Positions 16,738 to 27,222 of a stretch of DNA of 64,000 bases are shown here, piece by piece. The position numbers were made by a program, and so were the translations under genes. Numbering within the stretch: position 1 is the stretch's first letter; the number at the start of each line of letters is the position of its first letter. The stretch spans positions 62,001 to 126,000 of the forward strand of contig SCSE01000082.1 of NCBI GenBank assembly GCA_004298015.1, read 5' to 3'. The notes below the pieces were generated by a model, which ran no database searches, was not told the origin of the DNA, and saw nothing but the letters and a program-made list of their open reading frames with translations. This DNA comes from Rhodanobacter sp. GTDB taxonomy: Bacteria; Pseudomonadota; Gammaproteobacteria; Xanthomonadales; Rhodanobacteraceae.

Positions 16738-18447
16738 ATGAGCACGACTGTTTCCGACTTCGAGCAGGTCAAGGCCGACAGCCGTTTCCTTCGCGGCGGT
16801 ATCGTCGAGGGACTGGCTGACCCGGTTACCGGCGCGATCAGCGACAACGACGGCAAATTGCTGAAGTTCCACGGCAGCTATCAGCAGGACGACCGTGACC
16901 TGCGCGATGAACGTCGTCGGCAGAAGCTGGAGCCGGCTTATGCGTTCATGTTGCGTGCGCGCCTGCCTGGCGGGGTGGTGACGCCGGCACAGTGGCTGGT
17001 ATTCGATCGCATCGCCCGTGAGTACGCCAACGGCAGCTTGCGCATCACCACCCGGCAGACGTTCCAGTGGCACGGCATCATCAAACGCAAGCTCAAGCCC
17101 ACCATCGCGGCGATCCACCAGGCGCTGGCCACGACCATCGCCGCGTGCGGCGACGTGGTTCGCAACGTGGTGAGCACGGCCAACCCGGTCGAGTCGCCTG
17201 CGCACGCGATCACCTACGCGTGGGCGGCGAAATTGTCGGAGGAGCTGGCGCCGAAGACCCATGCGTATCATGAAATCTGGCTGGATGGCGAGCAACTGGT
17301 CGGTGAACAGGCCCCCCGCGGCGAAGAGGGTGAGCCGCTTTACGGCACCACGTATCTGCCGCGCAAGTTCAAGATCGGCGTGGCGATCCCGCCACTCAAC
17401 GATGTCGATGTGTTTGCCCAGGACCTCGGCCTGATCGCAATCATCGAGCACGGCCAGTTAGTGGGCTTCAACGTCGCCATCGGCGGCGGTATGGGCGCCA
17501 CCCACAACGATGCGAGCACGTATCCACGGCTGGCCGACGTGATCGGTTTTGTGCCGCCGGAGCAGGTCTCGGCGGTGGCTGAAGCGGCGGTCAGCGTGCA
17601 GCGCGACTGGGGTGATCGCCACGAACGCAAACACGCGCGACTGAAATACACACTCGACCGTCGCGGGGTGGATGCCTTTGTCGCCGAACTGGAGTCCCGC
17701 CTGGGTTTCGCACTGCAGCCGGCGCGGCCGTACCGCTTTGATCACAACGGCGACCGCTACGGCTGGGTCGAGGGCCACGACGGTCGTTGGCACTTGACCC
17801 TGCACATCGAATCGGGCCGCCTCGCCGATGTCGGCGAGCGGCGGGGATTGACCGGCTTGCGTGAACTGGCGAAGGTGCACACCGGCGATTTTCGCCTCAC
17901 CTGCAACCAGAACCTGATCGTGGCCGATGTGGAAACTGCCGATCGTGCGCGCATCGACGCCATTGTTGAGGCGCACGGCCTTGACGGCTATCGCCGGCAG
18001 AGTGCGATTCGCCGCCACGCGGTGGCGTGTGTGGCGCTGCCCACCTGCGGGCTGGCGATGGCCGAAAGCGAGCGCTATCTGCCGCAACTGCTGCCCCGGC
18101 TGGAAGCCGCGCTGGAACGTCACGGCCTGTCCGATGCGCCGATCCTGCTGCGCCTGTCCGGTTGCCCGAACGGCTGCTCGCGTCCGTACCTGGGTGAAAT
18201 CGCGTTGGTCGGGCGCGGGCCGGGTCGCTACGATCTACGCCTCGGCGCCGACTTCAGCGGCCAGAGGTTGAACCAGGTCTACCGCGAAAACGTGGACGAA
18301 GCGACCATCCTGGACACGCTCGATCCCTTGTTCGCCCGTTACGCCGCCGAACGGGCGCAAGACGAGGGTTTTGGCGACTTTCTGCTGCGTGCCGGGGTGC
18401 TGGCACCGCCTCCGACACGGTCGACTGCGGCGACTGTGCTGGCATGA
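16738..18447 (+). CDS. cysI: Assimilatory sulfite reductase hemoprotein beta subunit
   Basis: CysI reduces sulfite to sulfide by six electrons at a coupled siroheme-[4Fe-4S] centre. The 569-residue protein has the two sulfite reductase halves; [10 protein letters not shown] and NVVSTANP lie in the N-terminal half, and the cluster cysteines are in [11 protein letters not shown] (C-x5-C) and [10 protein letters not shown] (C-x3-C) near residues 430 and 474. The ATG at 16738 follows the cysJ stop by one base; the longer open frame upstream is a cysJ shadow. Its siroheme would come from the cysG gene at 27.2 kb. Confidence 0.95.
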   Translation: MSTTVSDFEQVKADSRFLRGGIVEGLADPVTGAISDNDGKLLKFHGSYQQDDRDLRDERRRQKLEPAYAFMLRARLPGGVVTPAQWLVFDRIAREYANGSLRITTRQTFQWHGIIKRKLKPTIAAIHQALATTIAACGDVVRNVVSTANPVESPAHAITYAWAAKLSEELAPKTHAYHEIWLDGEQLVGEQAPRGEEGEPLYGTTYLPRKFKIGVAIPPLNDVDVFAQDLGLIAIIEHGQLVGFNVAIGGGMGATHNDASTYPRLADVIGFVPPEQVSAVAEAAVSVQRDWGDRHERKHARLKYTLDRRGVDAFVAELESRLGFALQPARPYRFDHNGDRYGWVEGHDGRWHLTLHIESGRLADVGERRGLTGLRELAKVHTGDFRLTCNQNLIVADVETADRARIDAIVEAHGLDGYRRQSAIRRHAVACVALPTCGLAMAESERYLPQLLPRLEAALERHGLSDAPILLRLSGCPNGCSRPYLGEIALVGRGPGRYDLRLGADFSGQRLNQVYRENVDEATILDTLDPLFARYAAERAQDEGFGDFLLRAGVLAPPPTRSTAATVLA

Positions 18448-19166
18448 GAGCTCTCGCCGCGGCAGCAGAGGCTGTCGAACCGGGTGCACTGGCCAGGCTG
18501 AATGCCGAACTGGCTGGACTCGGCGCCGAGCAACGGGTGGCCTGGACCTTGCGGCACATCCCCGGGCAGCCGGTGCTGTCGTCGAGCTTCGGCGCACAGG
18601 CGGCCGTATCCCTGCACATGATCACCCGCCAGCAGCCTGACATCCCGGTGGTGCTGATCGATACCGGCTACCTGTTTCCCGAAACCTACCGCTTCGTCGA
18701 TGAACTGAGCGAGCGGCTGGCACTCAACCTCAAGGTCTATCGCCCGTCCTTGAGCCCCGCCTGGATGGAAGCACGCCACGGACGGCTGTGGGAGCAGGGC
18801 GTGGCCGGCATCGATCACTACAACCAGCTGCGCAAGGTCGAGCCGATGCAACGTGCCTTGAGCGAGTTGCAGGCGAACGCCTGGTTTGCCGGCCTGCGAC
18901 GGCAGCAATCGCGCAGCCGTGCGTCGATCGATTTTGCCGAGCGGCGCAACGGCCACTGGAAATTCCACCCGCTGGCGGACTGGACCGACCGCGATATCGG
19001 TGAGTATCTCGCGCGCCAGGGCCTGCCGTATCACCCGCTGTGGCAGCACGGTTACGTGTCCATCGGCGACCACCACACCAGCCACCGCTGGCAGCCCGGC
19101 ATGGACGCCGAGGACACCCGCTTTTTCGGTCTCAAACGCGAATGCGGATTGCACGGCATCGCATGA
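18444..19166 (+). CDS. cysH: Phosphoadenylyl-sulfate (PAPS) reductase
   Basis: CysH reduces activated sulfate to sulfite using thioredoxin, feeding CysJI. The 240 residues show the nucleotide-binding [10 protein letters not shown] near 50, [10 protein letters not shown] near 75 and the C-terminal catalytic ECGLHG. The pair of CC motifs that mark iron-sulfur APS reductases is missing, so a PAPS-specific enzyme is the better call. Its start overlaps the cysI stop (ATGA), completing the cysJIH operon. No sulfate-activation genes (cysDN/C) lie in the window. Confidence 0.93.
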   Translation: MRALAAAAEAVEPGALARLNAELAGLGAEQRVAWTLRHIPGQPVLSSSFGAQAAVSLHMITRQQPDIPVVLIDTGYLFPETYRFVDELSERLALNLKVYRPSLSPAWMEARHGRLWEQGVAGIDHYNQLRKVEPMQRALSELQANAWFAGLRRQQSRSRASIDFAERRNGHWKFHPLADWTDRDIGEYLARQGLPYHPLWQHGYVSIGDHHTSHRWQPGMDAEDTRFFGLKRECGLHGIA

Positions 19167-19378
19167 GGCAGTCGTTGTCAGATCCGAGTGGAGGACTGGT
19201 TGCTGGAAACGTTATGGGTCGGCGGCCGTTCGAAAGCGGCATGTGGGCGCGGGCCATAGATTGCCAGGCCCCGGATGATGGCCGGCGTGCACTTGCCGTT
19301 GGGACCGGACAGGCCTGTCTAGAAATGACTCACCCGTAGGCTGACAGGGTGACGACCCACGCGCTTGAATCCAGGGCG

Positions 19379-20224
19379 TTAGTTATCGTCGGGCTGTTTG
19401 TCGTGCCTTGCCGAGGATCGCTTGGTTGTATCGCCGGCAGAGCGGTGCAAACGCCATTCCACGCGCGCGGCATAGAGCGTGCCCAGGAGCACACCCAAAG
19501 CCATCAGATACCAGGTGATCAGGTAGGCGAGGTGGTTGTTGGGGAAATGGATCACGGTCAGGCCGGCATGGGGCCATGCGGCGCTGGTGGAGGAGTTGGG
19601 TGATCCGGCGTCGGCATCGACGAAGTACGGTGCCACCCCGGTTGCCGCCAGGCCACGCGCCGAGGCAATGGCCGACACATCGCGTGAATACCACTGGCCG
19701 GTAGCGGGCCGATTGGGACGCAAAAAGCCGCCACCCGGTTCGGAGAAACGCAGCAGTCCGGTCAGGGTGACTTCGCCGGCGGGCGGCTTCGCCTGCGCGT
19801 AGGCCGGCGTACCCGGCAAGCTGGCCGGTATATAGCCACGATTGACCAGCACGATAAAACCACGATCGGTGCGCAACGGGGCGATGACCCAGAAACCGTA
19901 ACCTTGCTTGCTGGTGCCGTGTACCAGTGTCTGCGCGCCAGCAAGAAACCGGCCTTGCAGACGCACGTGCAGGTATTGCTGGTGTCCGTCGGCAATTCGT
20001 GCCCAGTGCGCAGGACCGGGCGTCGCCACCGGCGCGGCGTGCACGCGTGTGGCGACGTCGTGGATGAGATGAAGCTTCCAGCCCAGGCGGCGCACCTGCC
20101 AGTTGCCCAGCAGGATGAAGCCAGTGAACAGCACCGCCGCCAGAATCATCCATGCCGTCTGTGCAACAGGGCCGCGCGCCGTCCTCCGGTTGTGCGCCGG
20201 AGCGTTGCGCGACGCCCGGCTCAT
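19379..20224 (-). CDS. SURF1 family cytochrome oxidase assembly protein
   Basis: A 281-residue protein with the SURF1 plan: one membrane helix near the N terminus (WMILAAVLFTGFILLGNWQVRR, with the family GxWQVxRLxWK pattern), a periplasmic domain containing RGYIP and VNRG, and a C-terminal helix (LAYLITWYLMALGVLLGTLY). SURF1 proteins help insert heme a into heme-copper oxidases. It overlaps the stop of cyoD by 4 bp (ATGA) and is the last gene of the cyo operon, which suggests it serves this quinol oxidase. Confidence 0.9.
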   Translation of the reverse strand: MSRASRNAPAHNRRTARGPVAQTAWMILAAVLFTGFILLGNWQVRRLGWKLHLIHDVATRVHAAPVATPGPAHWARIADGHQQYLHVRLQGRFLAGAQTLVHGTSKQGYGFWVIAPLRTDRGFIVLVNRGYIPASLPGTPAYAQAKPPAGEVTLTGLLRFSEPGGGFLRPNRPATGQWYSRDVSAIASARGLAATGVAPYFVDADAGSPNSSTSAAWPHAGLTVIHFPNNHLAYLITWYLMALGVLLGTLYAARVEWRLHRSAGDTTKRSSARHDKQPDDN

Positions 20225-20628
20225 GCGCCTTGTTTGTGATGTATGTATTGCGGCGACATCGGCATCATGTTCGCGTTTTCGTTGTACATGACCCAGACCG
20301 AAGCGCCCAGCACGATCACGACCAGCACGAGTGTGAACATGAACGCCAGCATGTTCCAGCCGTTTTCAGACTTGGTGTCCAGGTGCAGGAAGTAAATCAT
20401 GTGCACCACGATCTGCACCGCCGCCAGGCCGAGCACGATCAGGATGGTCGTCTGGGGGCTGGCGATCACATGCCCCATCACCAGCCAGAACGGAATGATG
20501 GTCAGGACGGCGGCCAGCACGAATCCAGTCAGGTAGCTGCGAAGGCTCCCGTGACCTGCGTGCATGGTGTCGTGGCCTGCATCGTGTGACGTACCGTGGT
20601 CATGCACGGAGGGGGATGGATGACTCAT
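20221..20628 (-). CDS. cyoD: Cytochrome o ubiquinol oxidase subunit IV
   Basis: A small three-helix membrane subunit (135 residues) that stabilises the copper-binding site of the quinol oxidase. The N terminus is His-rich (HDHGTSHDAGHDTMHAGHG), followed by SYLTGFVLAAVLTIIPFW and the family segment VQIVVHMIYFLHLD. The ATG at 20628 overlaps the cyoC stop (ATGA) and is preferred over a start 15 codons upstream. Order cyoA-B-C-D is conserved. Confidence 0.92.
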   Translation of the reverse strand: MSHPSPSVHDHGTSHDAGHDTMHAGHGSLRSYLTGFVLAAVLTIIPFWLVMGHVIASPQTTILIVLGLAAVQIVVHMIYFLHLDTKSENGWNMLAFMFTLVLVVIVLGASVWVMYNENANMMPMSPQYIHHKQGA

Positions 20629-21251
20629 CGAAGCACTCCCACCAGATAGACGTAGCTGAAGACGCCGATCCATACCAGATCAAGAAAATGCCAGAACATG
20701 CTCAGGCAAAACAGACGCCGCCGGTTGGCCTCGGTGAAGCCGTGTTTGCCCAGCTGGAACATCAGCACGATCAGCCACAGGATGCCGACGGACACATGCA
20801 GACCGTGCGTACCGACCAAAGCGAAGAACGATGACAGGAAGGCGCTGCGGTCCGGACCGGCGCCGGCGGCGATCATGGTGACAAACTCGTGGATCTCCAG
20901 CCCCACGAAGGCCGCCGCCAGCAGGCCTGACACCGCCAGCCAGACGAGCACGGCGCGCTTGCGCTGGCGCGCCATTTCTAGCATGGCAAAGCCGAACGTA
21001 ACCGATGAGATCAGCAGCAGCGCGGTGTTCACGGCCAGGCCGGGGAGGTCGAACACGTCGTGGCCGGTGGGGCCACCCGCATAACTGGTACCCAGTACCG
21101 CGTTGCAGGCAAACAGTGACGCAAAGATGAAGCAATCACTCATCAGGTAGAGCCAGAACCCGAGCAGCGTTCCGTTGTGCGGATGCGCTTCCTCCAGGCA
21201 CAGGAACTTTCTCGGCTCAGCGGGAGCGGTATCGATTGCGACGGTATTCAT
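20625..21251 (-). CDS. cyoC: Cytochrome o ubiquinol oxidase subunit III
   Basis: A 208-residue, five-helix subunit III of a heme-copper quinol oxidase. Family landmarks are [19 protein letters not shown], the mid-protein GLEIHEF with the lipid-facing glutamate, [13 protein letters not shown] and the C-terminal [18 protein letters not shown]. It overlaps cyoB upstream and cyoD downstream by 4 bp each, so it is translationally coupled on both sides. Confidence 0.94.
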   Translation of the reverse strand: MNTVAIDTAPAEPRKFLCLEEAHPHNGTLLGFWLYLMSDCFIFASLFACNAVLGTSYAGGPTGHDVFDLPGLAVNTALLLISSVTFGFAMLEMARQRKRAVLVWLAVSGLLAAAFVGLEIHEFVTMIAAGAGPDRSAFLSSFFALVGTHGLHVSVGILWLIVLMFQLGKHGFTEANRRRLFCLSMFWHFLDLVWIGVFSYVYLVGVLR

Positions 21252-23257
21252 GCGGTTGCACCCTGTGCCTTCGGCTCCCAGTTGCCGGTGTGTTCGAACT
21301 GGCTCACTTCCTCCGCGGAGATGTGGCCGTCACGGTCATAGTTGAAGGTATGCACGATGGCGACGGCAATCAGTGCGACAAACGAAACGACCGCCAGCCA
21401 CCAGATGTACCAGACCATGGCAAAGCCAAAGACGGTGCCCAGCGCCGCAAGCACGACACCTGTACCGGTATTTTTCGGCATGTGGATGGCATTGAAGCCT
21501 TCCAGCGGACGCTGGTAGCCATGTTTCTTCATGTCGGTCCAGGCGTCACGCTCATGCACCATCGGGATAAACGCGAAGTTGTACGGCGGCGGCGGCGAAG
21601 ATGTGGACCATTCCAGGGTGCGACCACCCCACGGATCGTTGCCGACGGCCAGCTGGTCGCGGCGGCGGATACTGACGTAGATCTGCATCACGAAGGAGAG
21701 GATGCCAAGCAGGATCAGGAACGCACCGAATGCGGCGATGATGAACCAGATCTGCAGACTCGGATCGGTGAAGTGGCTGAGGCGACGCGTCACACCCATC
21801 AGACCCAGCACGTACAAGGGTCCGAAGGCCACCCAAAAGCCGATCTGCCAAAACCAGAAACTCATCTTGCCCCAGAACTCATCGAGGCGGAACCCGAATG
21901 CCTTGGGAAACCAGTAGTTGATGCCGGCAAACACCCCGAATACCACGCCACCGATGATGACGTTATGGAAGTGTGCAACCAGGAACAGGCTGTTGTGCAA
22001 CAGGAAATCCGCAGGCGCTACCGACAGCATCACACCGGTCATGCCACCGATGGTGAAGGTAAACAGGAAGCCCATCGTCCACAACATCGGCACGTCGAAA
22101 CGCACGCGCCCGCGATACATCGTGAACAGCCAGTTGAAGATCTTCGCGCCCGTGGGGATCGAGATCAGCATCGTGGTGAGTGCGAAAAACGAATTGACGT
22201 CAGCGCCCGAACCCATGGTGAAGAAGTGATGCAGCCACACCAGGTAGGACAGAATCATGATCGACGCGGTGGCGTAGACCATCGACGAATAACCGAACAG
22301 CCGCTTGCCCGAGAAGGTCGGGACGATCTCCGAATACAGGCCAAACATCGGCAGGATCAGGATGTACACCTCCGGGTGTCCCCAGACCCAGATCAGGTTG
22401 ACGTACATCATTACATTGCCACCGAACCCGTTGGTGAAGAAGTGGGTTCCGAGGTAGCGGTCCAGTGACAGCAGAAAGAGCGTGGCGGTGAGGATCGGAA
22501 ACGTCACCACGATCAACCCGCTGGTGCACAGCGTGGTCCAGGAGAACATCGGCATCTTCATCAGTGTCATACCGGGCGCGCGCATCTTGACGACGGTGAC
22601 GACAAAGTTGATACCGGTAAGCAGGGTACCCAGGCCGGACAGCTGCAGGCCCCAGATGTAGTAATCCACACCGGGCCCGGGGCTTTGCTTGAGTTCCGAG
22701 ACCGGTGGCATGCCCAGCCAGCCGGCGTGCGAGAAGTCACCGATGAACAGCGAGGTCATGAACAACACCACGCCGGCTACCGTCAGCCAGAAACTGAAGT
22801 TGTTGAGGAACGGAAACGCCACGTCACGAGCGCCGATCTGCAGCGGCATGACGAAATTCATGAACCCAGCGATATAGGGCATCGCCACGAAGAAGATCAT
22901 GATCGCGCCATGCGCGGTGAAGATCTGGTCGTAGTGGTGGGGCGGCAGATAGCCCATGTTGCTGCCAAACGCGACAGCCTGCTGCGAACGCATCATGATC
23001 GCATCAGCAAAACCGCGAAGCAGCATCACGGTACCGAGCACCATGTACATGACGCCCAGTCGTTTGTGATCGACGCTGGTGAACCATTCGTGCCAGAGGT
23101 AACCCCATTTGCGGTAGTAGGTGATCGTCGCCAACAGCGCAGCCCCTCCCAGGGCCACGACCACGAAAGTCCAGACTAGGATCGTGTTGTCGAGTGGCAG
23201 CGAACTGAGCGACAGGCGCCCAAGCAGAAAATTCCAGATTGCGGGACGGTCAGGCAT
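21248..23257 (-). CDS. cyoB: Cytochrome o ubiquinol oxidase subunit I
   Basis: The catalytic, proton-pumping subunit (669 residues, about 14-15 helices). Heme and copper ligands are visible: low-spin heme histidine in [11 protein letters not shown], CuB and cross-linked tyrosine in [12 protein letters not shown], the HH pair in LHHFFTMG, and the two histidines in [12 protein letters not shown]- and C-terminal extra helices match the quinol-oxidase class. It lies 23 bp after cyoA. Whether its heme is o3 or a3 type cannot be read from these motifs; the linked SURF1 hints at heme a. Confidence 0.96.
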   Translation of the reverse strand: MPDRPAIWNFLLGRLSLSSLPLDNTILVWTFVVVALGGAALLATITYYRKWGYLWHEWFTSVDHKRLGVMYMVLGTVMLLRGFADAIMMRSQQAVAFGSNMGYLPPHHYDQIFTAHGAIMIFFVAMPYIAGFMNFVMPLQIGARDVAFPFLNNFSFWLTVAGVVLFMTSLFIGDFSHAGWLGMPPVSELKQSPGPGVDYYIWGLQLSGLGTLLTGINFVVTVVKMRAPGMTLMKMPMFSWTTLCTSGLIVVTFPILTATLFLLSLDRYLGTHFFTNGFGGNVMMYVNLIWVWGHPEVYILILPMFGLYSEIVPTFSGKRLFGYSSMVYATASIMILSYLVWLHHFFTMGSGADVNSFFALTTMLISIPTGAKIFNWLFTMYRGRVRFDVPMLWTMGFLFTFTIGGMTGVMLSVAPADFLLHNSLFLVAHFHNVIIGGVVFGVFAGINYWFPKAFGFRLDEFWGKMSFWFWQIGFWVAFGPLYVLGLMGVTRRLSHFTDPSLQIWFIIAAFGAFLILLGILSFVMQIYVSIRRRDQLAVGNDPWGGRTLEWSTSSPPPPYNFAFIPMVHERDAWTDMKKHGYQRPLEGFNAIHMPKNTGTGVVLAALGTVFGFAMVWYIWWLAVVSFVALIAVAIVHTFNYDRDGHISAEEVSQFEHTGNWEPKAQGATA

Positions 23258-23280
23258 GGTTTGAACCTCGAAAATGCGGA

Positions 23281-24276
23281 TCAGTTCGTCGCCGCGTCGT
23301 GCGCGGGCGCCGTCATCGATGGATTGCCGGACAAGGCCTTGTCGGCGTCACTGCCGTGCGCTGCACGGATACTGTTGGCATCGATGGCCATTATCTTGTC
23401 CATGCACACCTGTCCCGGATCGACGCATCGGTTGAGAATGTGGTGGTAAAGATCTGCGTCAACGTGTGCGTAATAGTGCACCGGCACGGCTCGGCTAGGC
23501 TTGCTCAGCTGATCGAATGCCTTGCGATCGAGATCGCTGCCGCCAGCGCGTACCTTGGCGACCCACCGACTGAAATCCTGCTGGCTCATGCCGAGGAAGC
23601 GGAAGCGCATGTCGGTGAAGCCGTGGCCGCTATAATTGGAGGAGAAGCCTTTGTAATTGCCAGGCTTGTTGATCACGGCGTGCAGTACCGTCTGCATCCC
23701 CGGCATGGTGTAGATCTGCCCGGCCAGCGACGGGATGAAAAACGAATTCATCATGGTCGTCGAGGTGAGCTTGAAGTGAATCGGCATGTTGATCGGAGCG
23801 GCCAGCTCGTTGACCGTGGCGATGCCGTACTTCGGGTAGAAGAACAGCCACTTCCAATCCAGCGAGACCACTTCAACCTCCAGTGGCTGGGCGTTGGCCG
23901 CCACCGGATGCCCGGCACTGATGCGTGTCAGTGGGCGGTAGGGGTCGAGCTGGTGGGCGCCGATCCATGTCATGGCACCAAGCATGACAATGATCAGCAG
24001 GGGTGCGGCCCAGACCACGAGTTCCAACTTGGTGGAATGATCCCAGTCGGCGTCATAGTCGGCGCGCTCGTTCGACGCTCGATAGCGCCAGGCGATGACG
24101 CCGATGGCAATCAGTACCGGCACGATGATCAGCGAGATGAGGATCACCGAAGCGATCATCAGGTCACTCTGCTGACGTGCCACGTCGCCAGCGGGGTTTA
24201 GGAGCACCAGATTGCAGCCGCTGAGCATGAGTGCCGGCAACAGCAGCATCAGGCCTCGTAGACGTTTTACGGACAT
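23281..24276 (-). CDS. cyoA: Cytochrome o ubiquinol oxidase subunit II (lipoprotein)
   Basis: Subunit II of 331 residues with a lipoprotein signal ([11 protein letters not shown]), two membrane helices (about residues 40-65 and 85-105) and a periplasmic cupredoxin domain. The CuA ligands of cytochrome c oxidases are absent: the corresponding loop reads [12 protein letters not shown] with no cysteines, so electrons come from quinol. ATG at 24276 gives a normal signal peptide; the longer frame adds a proline-rich stretch. First gene of cyoABCD-SURF1. No cyoE (heme O synthase) is in the cluster. Confidence 0.94.
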   Translation of the reverse strand: MSVKRLRGLMLLLPALMLSGCNLVLLNPAGDVARQQSDLMIASVILISLIIVPVLIAIGVIAWRYRASNERADYDADWDHSTKLELVVWAAPLLIIVMLGAMTWIGAHQLDPYRPLTRISAGHPVAANAQPLEVEVVSLDWKWLFFYPKYGIATVNELAAPINMPIHFKLTSTTMMNSFFIPSLAGQIYTMPGMQTVLHAVINKPGNYKGFSSNYSGHGFTDMRFRFLGMSQQDFSRWVAKVRAGGSDLDRKAFDQLSKPSRAVPVHYYAHVDADLYHHILNRCVDPGQVCMDKIMAIDANSIRAAHGSDADKALSGNPSMTAPAHDAATN

Positions 24277-24311
24277 GGGTAGGCTTGGGGAGGGGAAGGG
24301 GAGCCGCGCAG

Positions 24312-24358
24312 TATAATACCGCATGGCAGAGGATTTCGATGCGACAAATTGTCCTCTG
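24312..24358. promoter_or_regulatory. Divergent control region between cyoA and MFS gene
   Basis: A TATAAT on the plus strand (24312-24317) reads as TATTAT on the minus strand, so the same element may serve either direction. Next to it, inverted arms CAGAGGA (24327-24333) and TCCTCTG (24352-24358) enclose an 11-base palindrome GACAAATTGTC (24343-24353). This looks like a regulator site near the transcription starts. No good -35 was found in either direction. Confidence 0.35.
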
Positions 24359-24502
24359 GATTGTTCGACGCAGCAGGGGCACTATTTGCAGATGTGCGTC
24401 GATGTGATTTTCGCCGCATCGACATGCATAATCCGGTCCACGCAAGGCGCTCAAGCCTCCTCCGATATGCCGCAAGGCCAGCATCGCACCCACGGAAGTA
24501 TC

Positions 24503-25837
24503 ATGTCGACCAGCTCTATCCAGTCCGCCGCGCAGTCACCCGTCTCCAAGTCTCCATCGGCAGCGCAGATTCATGCGCCAGATGTCACGCCTGGAGATAT
24601 TTCAGTTGGCGTGGTGATCGGACGCATTTCCGAGTTCTTTGATTTTTTCGTGTTCGGCATCGGCTGCGTGCTGGTGTTCCCGAAAGTGTTCTTTCCGTTT
24701 ACTACTGAACTCAACGGCATCTTCTACTCGTTCGCGATCTTCACGCTGGCCTTTATCGGACGCCCGCTCGGCTCGCTGTTCTTTCTCATGCTGCACCGGG
24801 AGTTCAGCCGTGGCACCAAGTTGACCGTCGCGCTGTTCCTGCTCGGCTCGACGACCGCAGGCATCGCTTTCCTGCCCGGGTACGATTCGCTCGGCATGCT
24901 GGCCATCGCCGCCTTGGCGCTGTTGCGCTTCGGCCAGGGTTTTGCCATCGGCGGCAGCTGGGACGGTCTGGCCTCGCTGCTGGCGCTCAACGCGCCGCGC
25001 AATCGTCGCGGCTGGTACGCGATGATTCCGCAGCTTGGCGCGCCGATCGGCTTCATCCTGGTCGCGGGGCTGTTCGCCTACCTGCTGCTGAGCCTGACGC
25101 CGAGCGAATTTTTCGCCTGGGGTTGGCGCTACCCGTTCTTTGTGGCGTTTGCGATCAACGTCGTGGCGCTGTTCGCCCGCCTGCGACTGGTGGTGACTCC
25201 GGAATATTCGACCATGTTGGAACTTCGCGAGCTTGAACCTTCGCCGGTCGGCGAACTGGTGCGCTCGCAGGGCCGAGCCATTACGCTGGGAGCGTTCGCG
25301 CCGCTGGCCAGCTATGCGCTGTTTCATCTGGTGACCATCTTCGCGTTGTCCTGGGCGTTGCTGTTCACCAAGCAGTCGGCGCCCACCTTCCTGCTGGTGC
25401 AGGTTGTCGGCGCCGCCATCGCGATCCCGTGCATGTTTCTGTCCGGGCGGATTGCCGACCGATACGGCCGTCGCATGACTCTGGCAGTTTCCGGTGTGCT
25501 GATCGCGATCTACAGCGGCTGGACCCCGCTGATGCTGGCCGGCGGTACGACCGAGGGTTACCTGTTCATCATCGTCGGCTTTGCACTGCTTGGCTTTTCA
25601 CATGCCCAGGCGGCGGGCGCTGTGAACTCGAGCTTCCACAGTTATTTTCGCTATACAGGTGCGCTGATCACCTCCGACCTTGGCTGGCTGCTTGGCGCAG
25701 GCTTTGCCCCGCTGGTCGCGCTGTCGCTGGCGGTCTATCTTGGCGTGGGCTATGTGGGTCTCTACCTGCTCTCGGGCGCGGTGGGGACACTGGGCGCGCT
25801 ATGGATAAGCCGTGCGGGCGGCTTGCCCAACGACTGA
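24503..25837 (+). CDS. MFS transporter, metabolite:H+ symporter type
   Basis: A 444-residue, 12-helix major facilitator. After a polar N terminus, helix 1 carries IGRISEFFDFFVFGIGCVLVFP, and the loop 2-3 signature appears as IGRPLGSLFF; a second copy, GRIADRYGRR, lies between helices 8 and 9. This pattern fits the organic-acid and betaine symporter group (ShiA/KgtP/ProP-like). Substrate cannot be read from sequence. The ATG at 24503 follows GGAAG. It is divergent from the cyo operon. Confidence 0.85.
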   Translation: MSTSSIQSAAQSPVSKSPSAAQIHAPDVTPGDISVGVVIGRISEFFDFFVFGIGCVLVFPKVFFPFTTELNGIFYSFAIFTLAFIGRPLGSLFFLMLHREFSRGTKLTVALFLLGSTTAGIAFLPGYDSLGMLAIAALALLRFGQGFAIGGSWDGLASLLALNAPRNRRGWYAMIPQLGAPIGFILVAGLFAYLLLSLTPSEFFAWGWRYPFFVAFAINVVALFARLRLVVTPEYSTMLELRELEPSPVGELVRSQGRAITLGAFAPLASYALFHLVTIFALSWALLFTKQSAPTFLLVQVVGAAIAIPCMFLSGRIADRYGRRMTLAVSGVLIAIYSGWTPLMLAGGTTEGYLFIIVGFALLGFSHAQAAGAVNSSFHSYFRYTGALITSDLGWLLGAGFAPLVALSLAVYLGVGYVGLYLLSGAVGTLGALWISRAGGLPND

Positions 25838-25962
25838 AGCTTCGCGCAAGCTCACGACGTCGATGGATGCGGTCTCGGCGGGCTGCGGCAGTGCAGCCCT
25901 GCTGGTTCGGGTTCGCGGGTACGGAATCCAGAAGCCTCGCAGGGGTCGAGGTGGCCGCAGCC

Positions 25963-26952
25963 TCATGCCGTCGCGGCTACGCCTTCGCGCTCACGCCAGG
26001 GTGGTATCCGGGGCCAGTGCACGTCGGCAGCATCGTTGGCGAGGAGCCGGGCGACGTCGCGCCGATCCAGGTGCGGTGCGAACTGCTGGATGAATTCCAG
26101 CATGTATTCGCGCAGGACGCTGTCACGACGCAGCACGATCCAGGTGGTGCATACCGGAAACAGGTGCTCGGCGGATAGCGTATGCAGGTCGCGGTCGCCA
26201 TCCTGCATCGCCATTTCGGCCAGTACACCGACGCCGAGTCCGGCGCGCACGTAGGTCTTGATCAGGTCGGCGTCACCGGCCGTCATGGCGATTTGAGGGG
26301 TCAGGCCAATGGCATCGAAGGCGTGGCGAAGCGAGGATTCGGCTTTCAGCGAGGATTCATAACTGACCAGCGGCAGCGATGCCAGCTCGGCCAGGCTGGG
26401 GGGCTGGTCTCGCGCCGCCAGGGGGTGGCCGTGCGGGGTCACGATAACTCGCCGCCAGTGGTAAGCGGGCAATGCAATGCCGGCGGCAGGCGCTGCGCCG
26501 GCGGTACTGATGACCGCCAGGTCGACGTGGCCGGCCTGGAGCTGGGCCAGTACGTCGGCATCGCGGGTCGGTTGCAGATGCACCCGAACCTGCGGGTAAC
26601 TGGCATTCAGCGCGGCGATCGCCGCGGGCAGGGCGAAACGCGCCTGGGTATGCGTGGTGGCAATACGCAATTCGCCGTGGGCCTGATTGCGCAGGTCGGC
26701 GGCGATGGCGCGAATGTTGGCCGCCTCGGCAAGGATGCTGCGTGCTCGCTCGATGACCTGTTCGCCGGCCCGGGTAATCGTGTCCAGACTCTTTCCCTTG
26801 CGCGCGAACAGCTGGAAGCCGAGTTCATCCTCGAGCTGCCGCAGCTGCTTGCTGAGTCCCGGCTGGGTGGCATGCACACGCTCCGCAGCCAGGGTGATGT
26901 TGAGACCCGAGTCGGCGATGGCAATGAGGTAGCGAAGCTGGACCAGGGTCAT
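25963..26952 (-). CDS. cysB: LysR-type regulator of sulfur assimilation, CysB
   Basis: CysB activates sulfate assimilation genes in response to N-acetylserine and sulfur limitation. The 329-residue protein starts MTLVQLRYLIAIADSGLNIT, followed by the HTH (HATQPGLSKQLRQLE) and LGFQLFARKGKSLD, all diagnostic of CysB/Cbl rather than general LysR proteins. The effector domain contains TTHTQARFALP, which holds the sulfate/inducer-binding residues. It is divergent from cysG, and probable targets cysJIH and cysK are close by. ATG at 26952 matches the family start. Confidence 0.92.
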   Translation of the reverse strand: MTLVQLRYLIAIADSGLNITLAAERVHATQPGLSKQLRQLEDELGFQLFARKGKSLDTITRAGEQVIERARSILAEAANIRAIAADLRNQAHGELRIATTHTQARFALPAAIAALNASYPQVRVHLQPTRDADVLAQLQAGHVDLAVISTAGAAPAAGIALPAYHWRRVIVTPHGHPLAARDQPPSLAELASLPLVSYESSLKAESSLRHAFDAIGLTPQIAMTAGDADLIKTYVRAGLGVGVLAEMAMQDGDRDLHTLSAEHLFPVCTTWIVLRRDSVLREYMLEFIQQFAPHLDRRDVARLLANDAADVHWPRIPPWREREGVAATA

Positions 26953-27058
26953 GGCAGGTTGGCTCTTGAGCGGTGGGTGGCGTGGAGGGCGTGAGGCCGG
27001 AGCCAAGTACCGGTTGCAATGAGCGATTCGCCGGGATCTGTTTTTTCGGCAAATATCT

Positions 27059-27080
27059 TATGGACGTCTATACGTCCATT
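27059..27080. promoter_or_regulatory. Met-box-like inverted repeat between cysB and cysG
   Basis: Inverted arms ATGGACGT and ACGTCCAT separated by four bases, best seen as two tandem 8-mers (GGACGTCT, ATACGTCC) near the AGACGTCT met box. It is about 107 bp before the cysB start and 143 bp before cysG. Similar dyads precede cysJ and the methionine aminotransferase gene. Confidence 0.55.
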
Positions 27081-27222
27081 GTTGCGTCATGTCAAGTTTT
27101 CGCCGTCGATGGGGGGGGCTCATAACGCGATGGCATATACGCCGCCACATAAATCATTTGTCGCGTAAAACGCCGGACCGTAGCGTGTCGTGGCCGTTCC
27201 CGGCTGCCTGCAGGCTTGCGTG

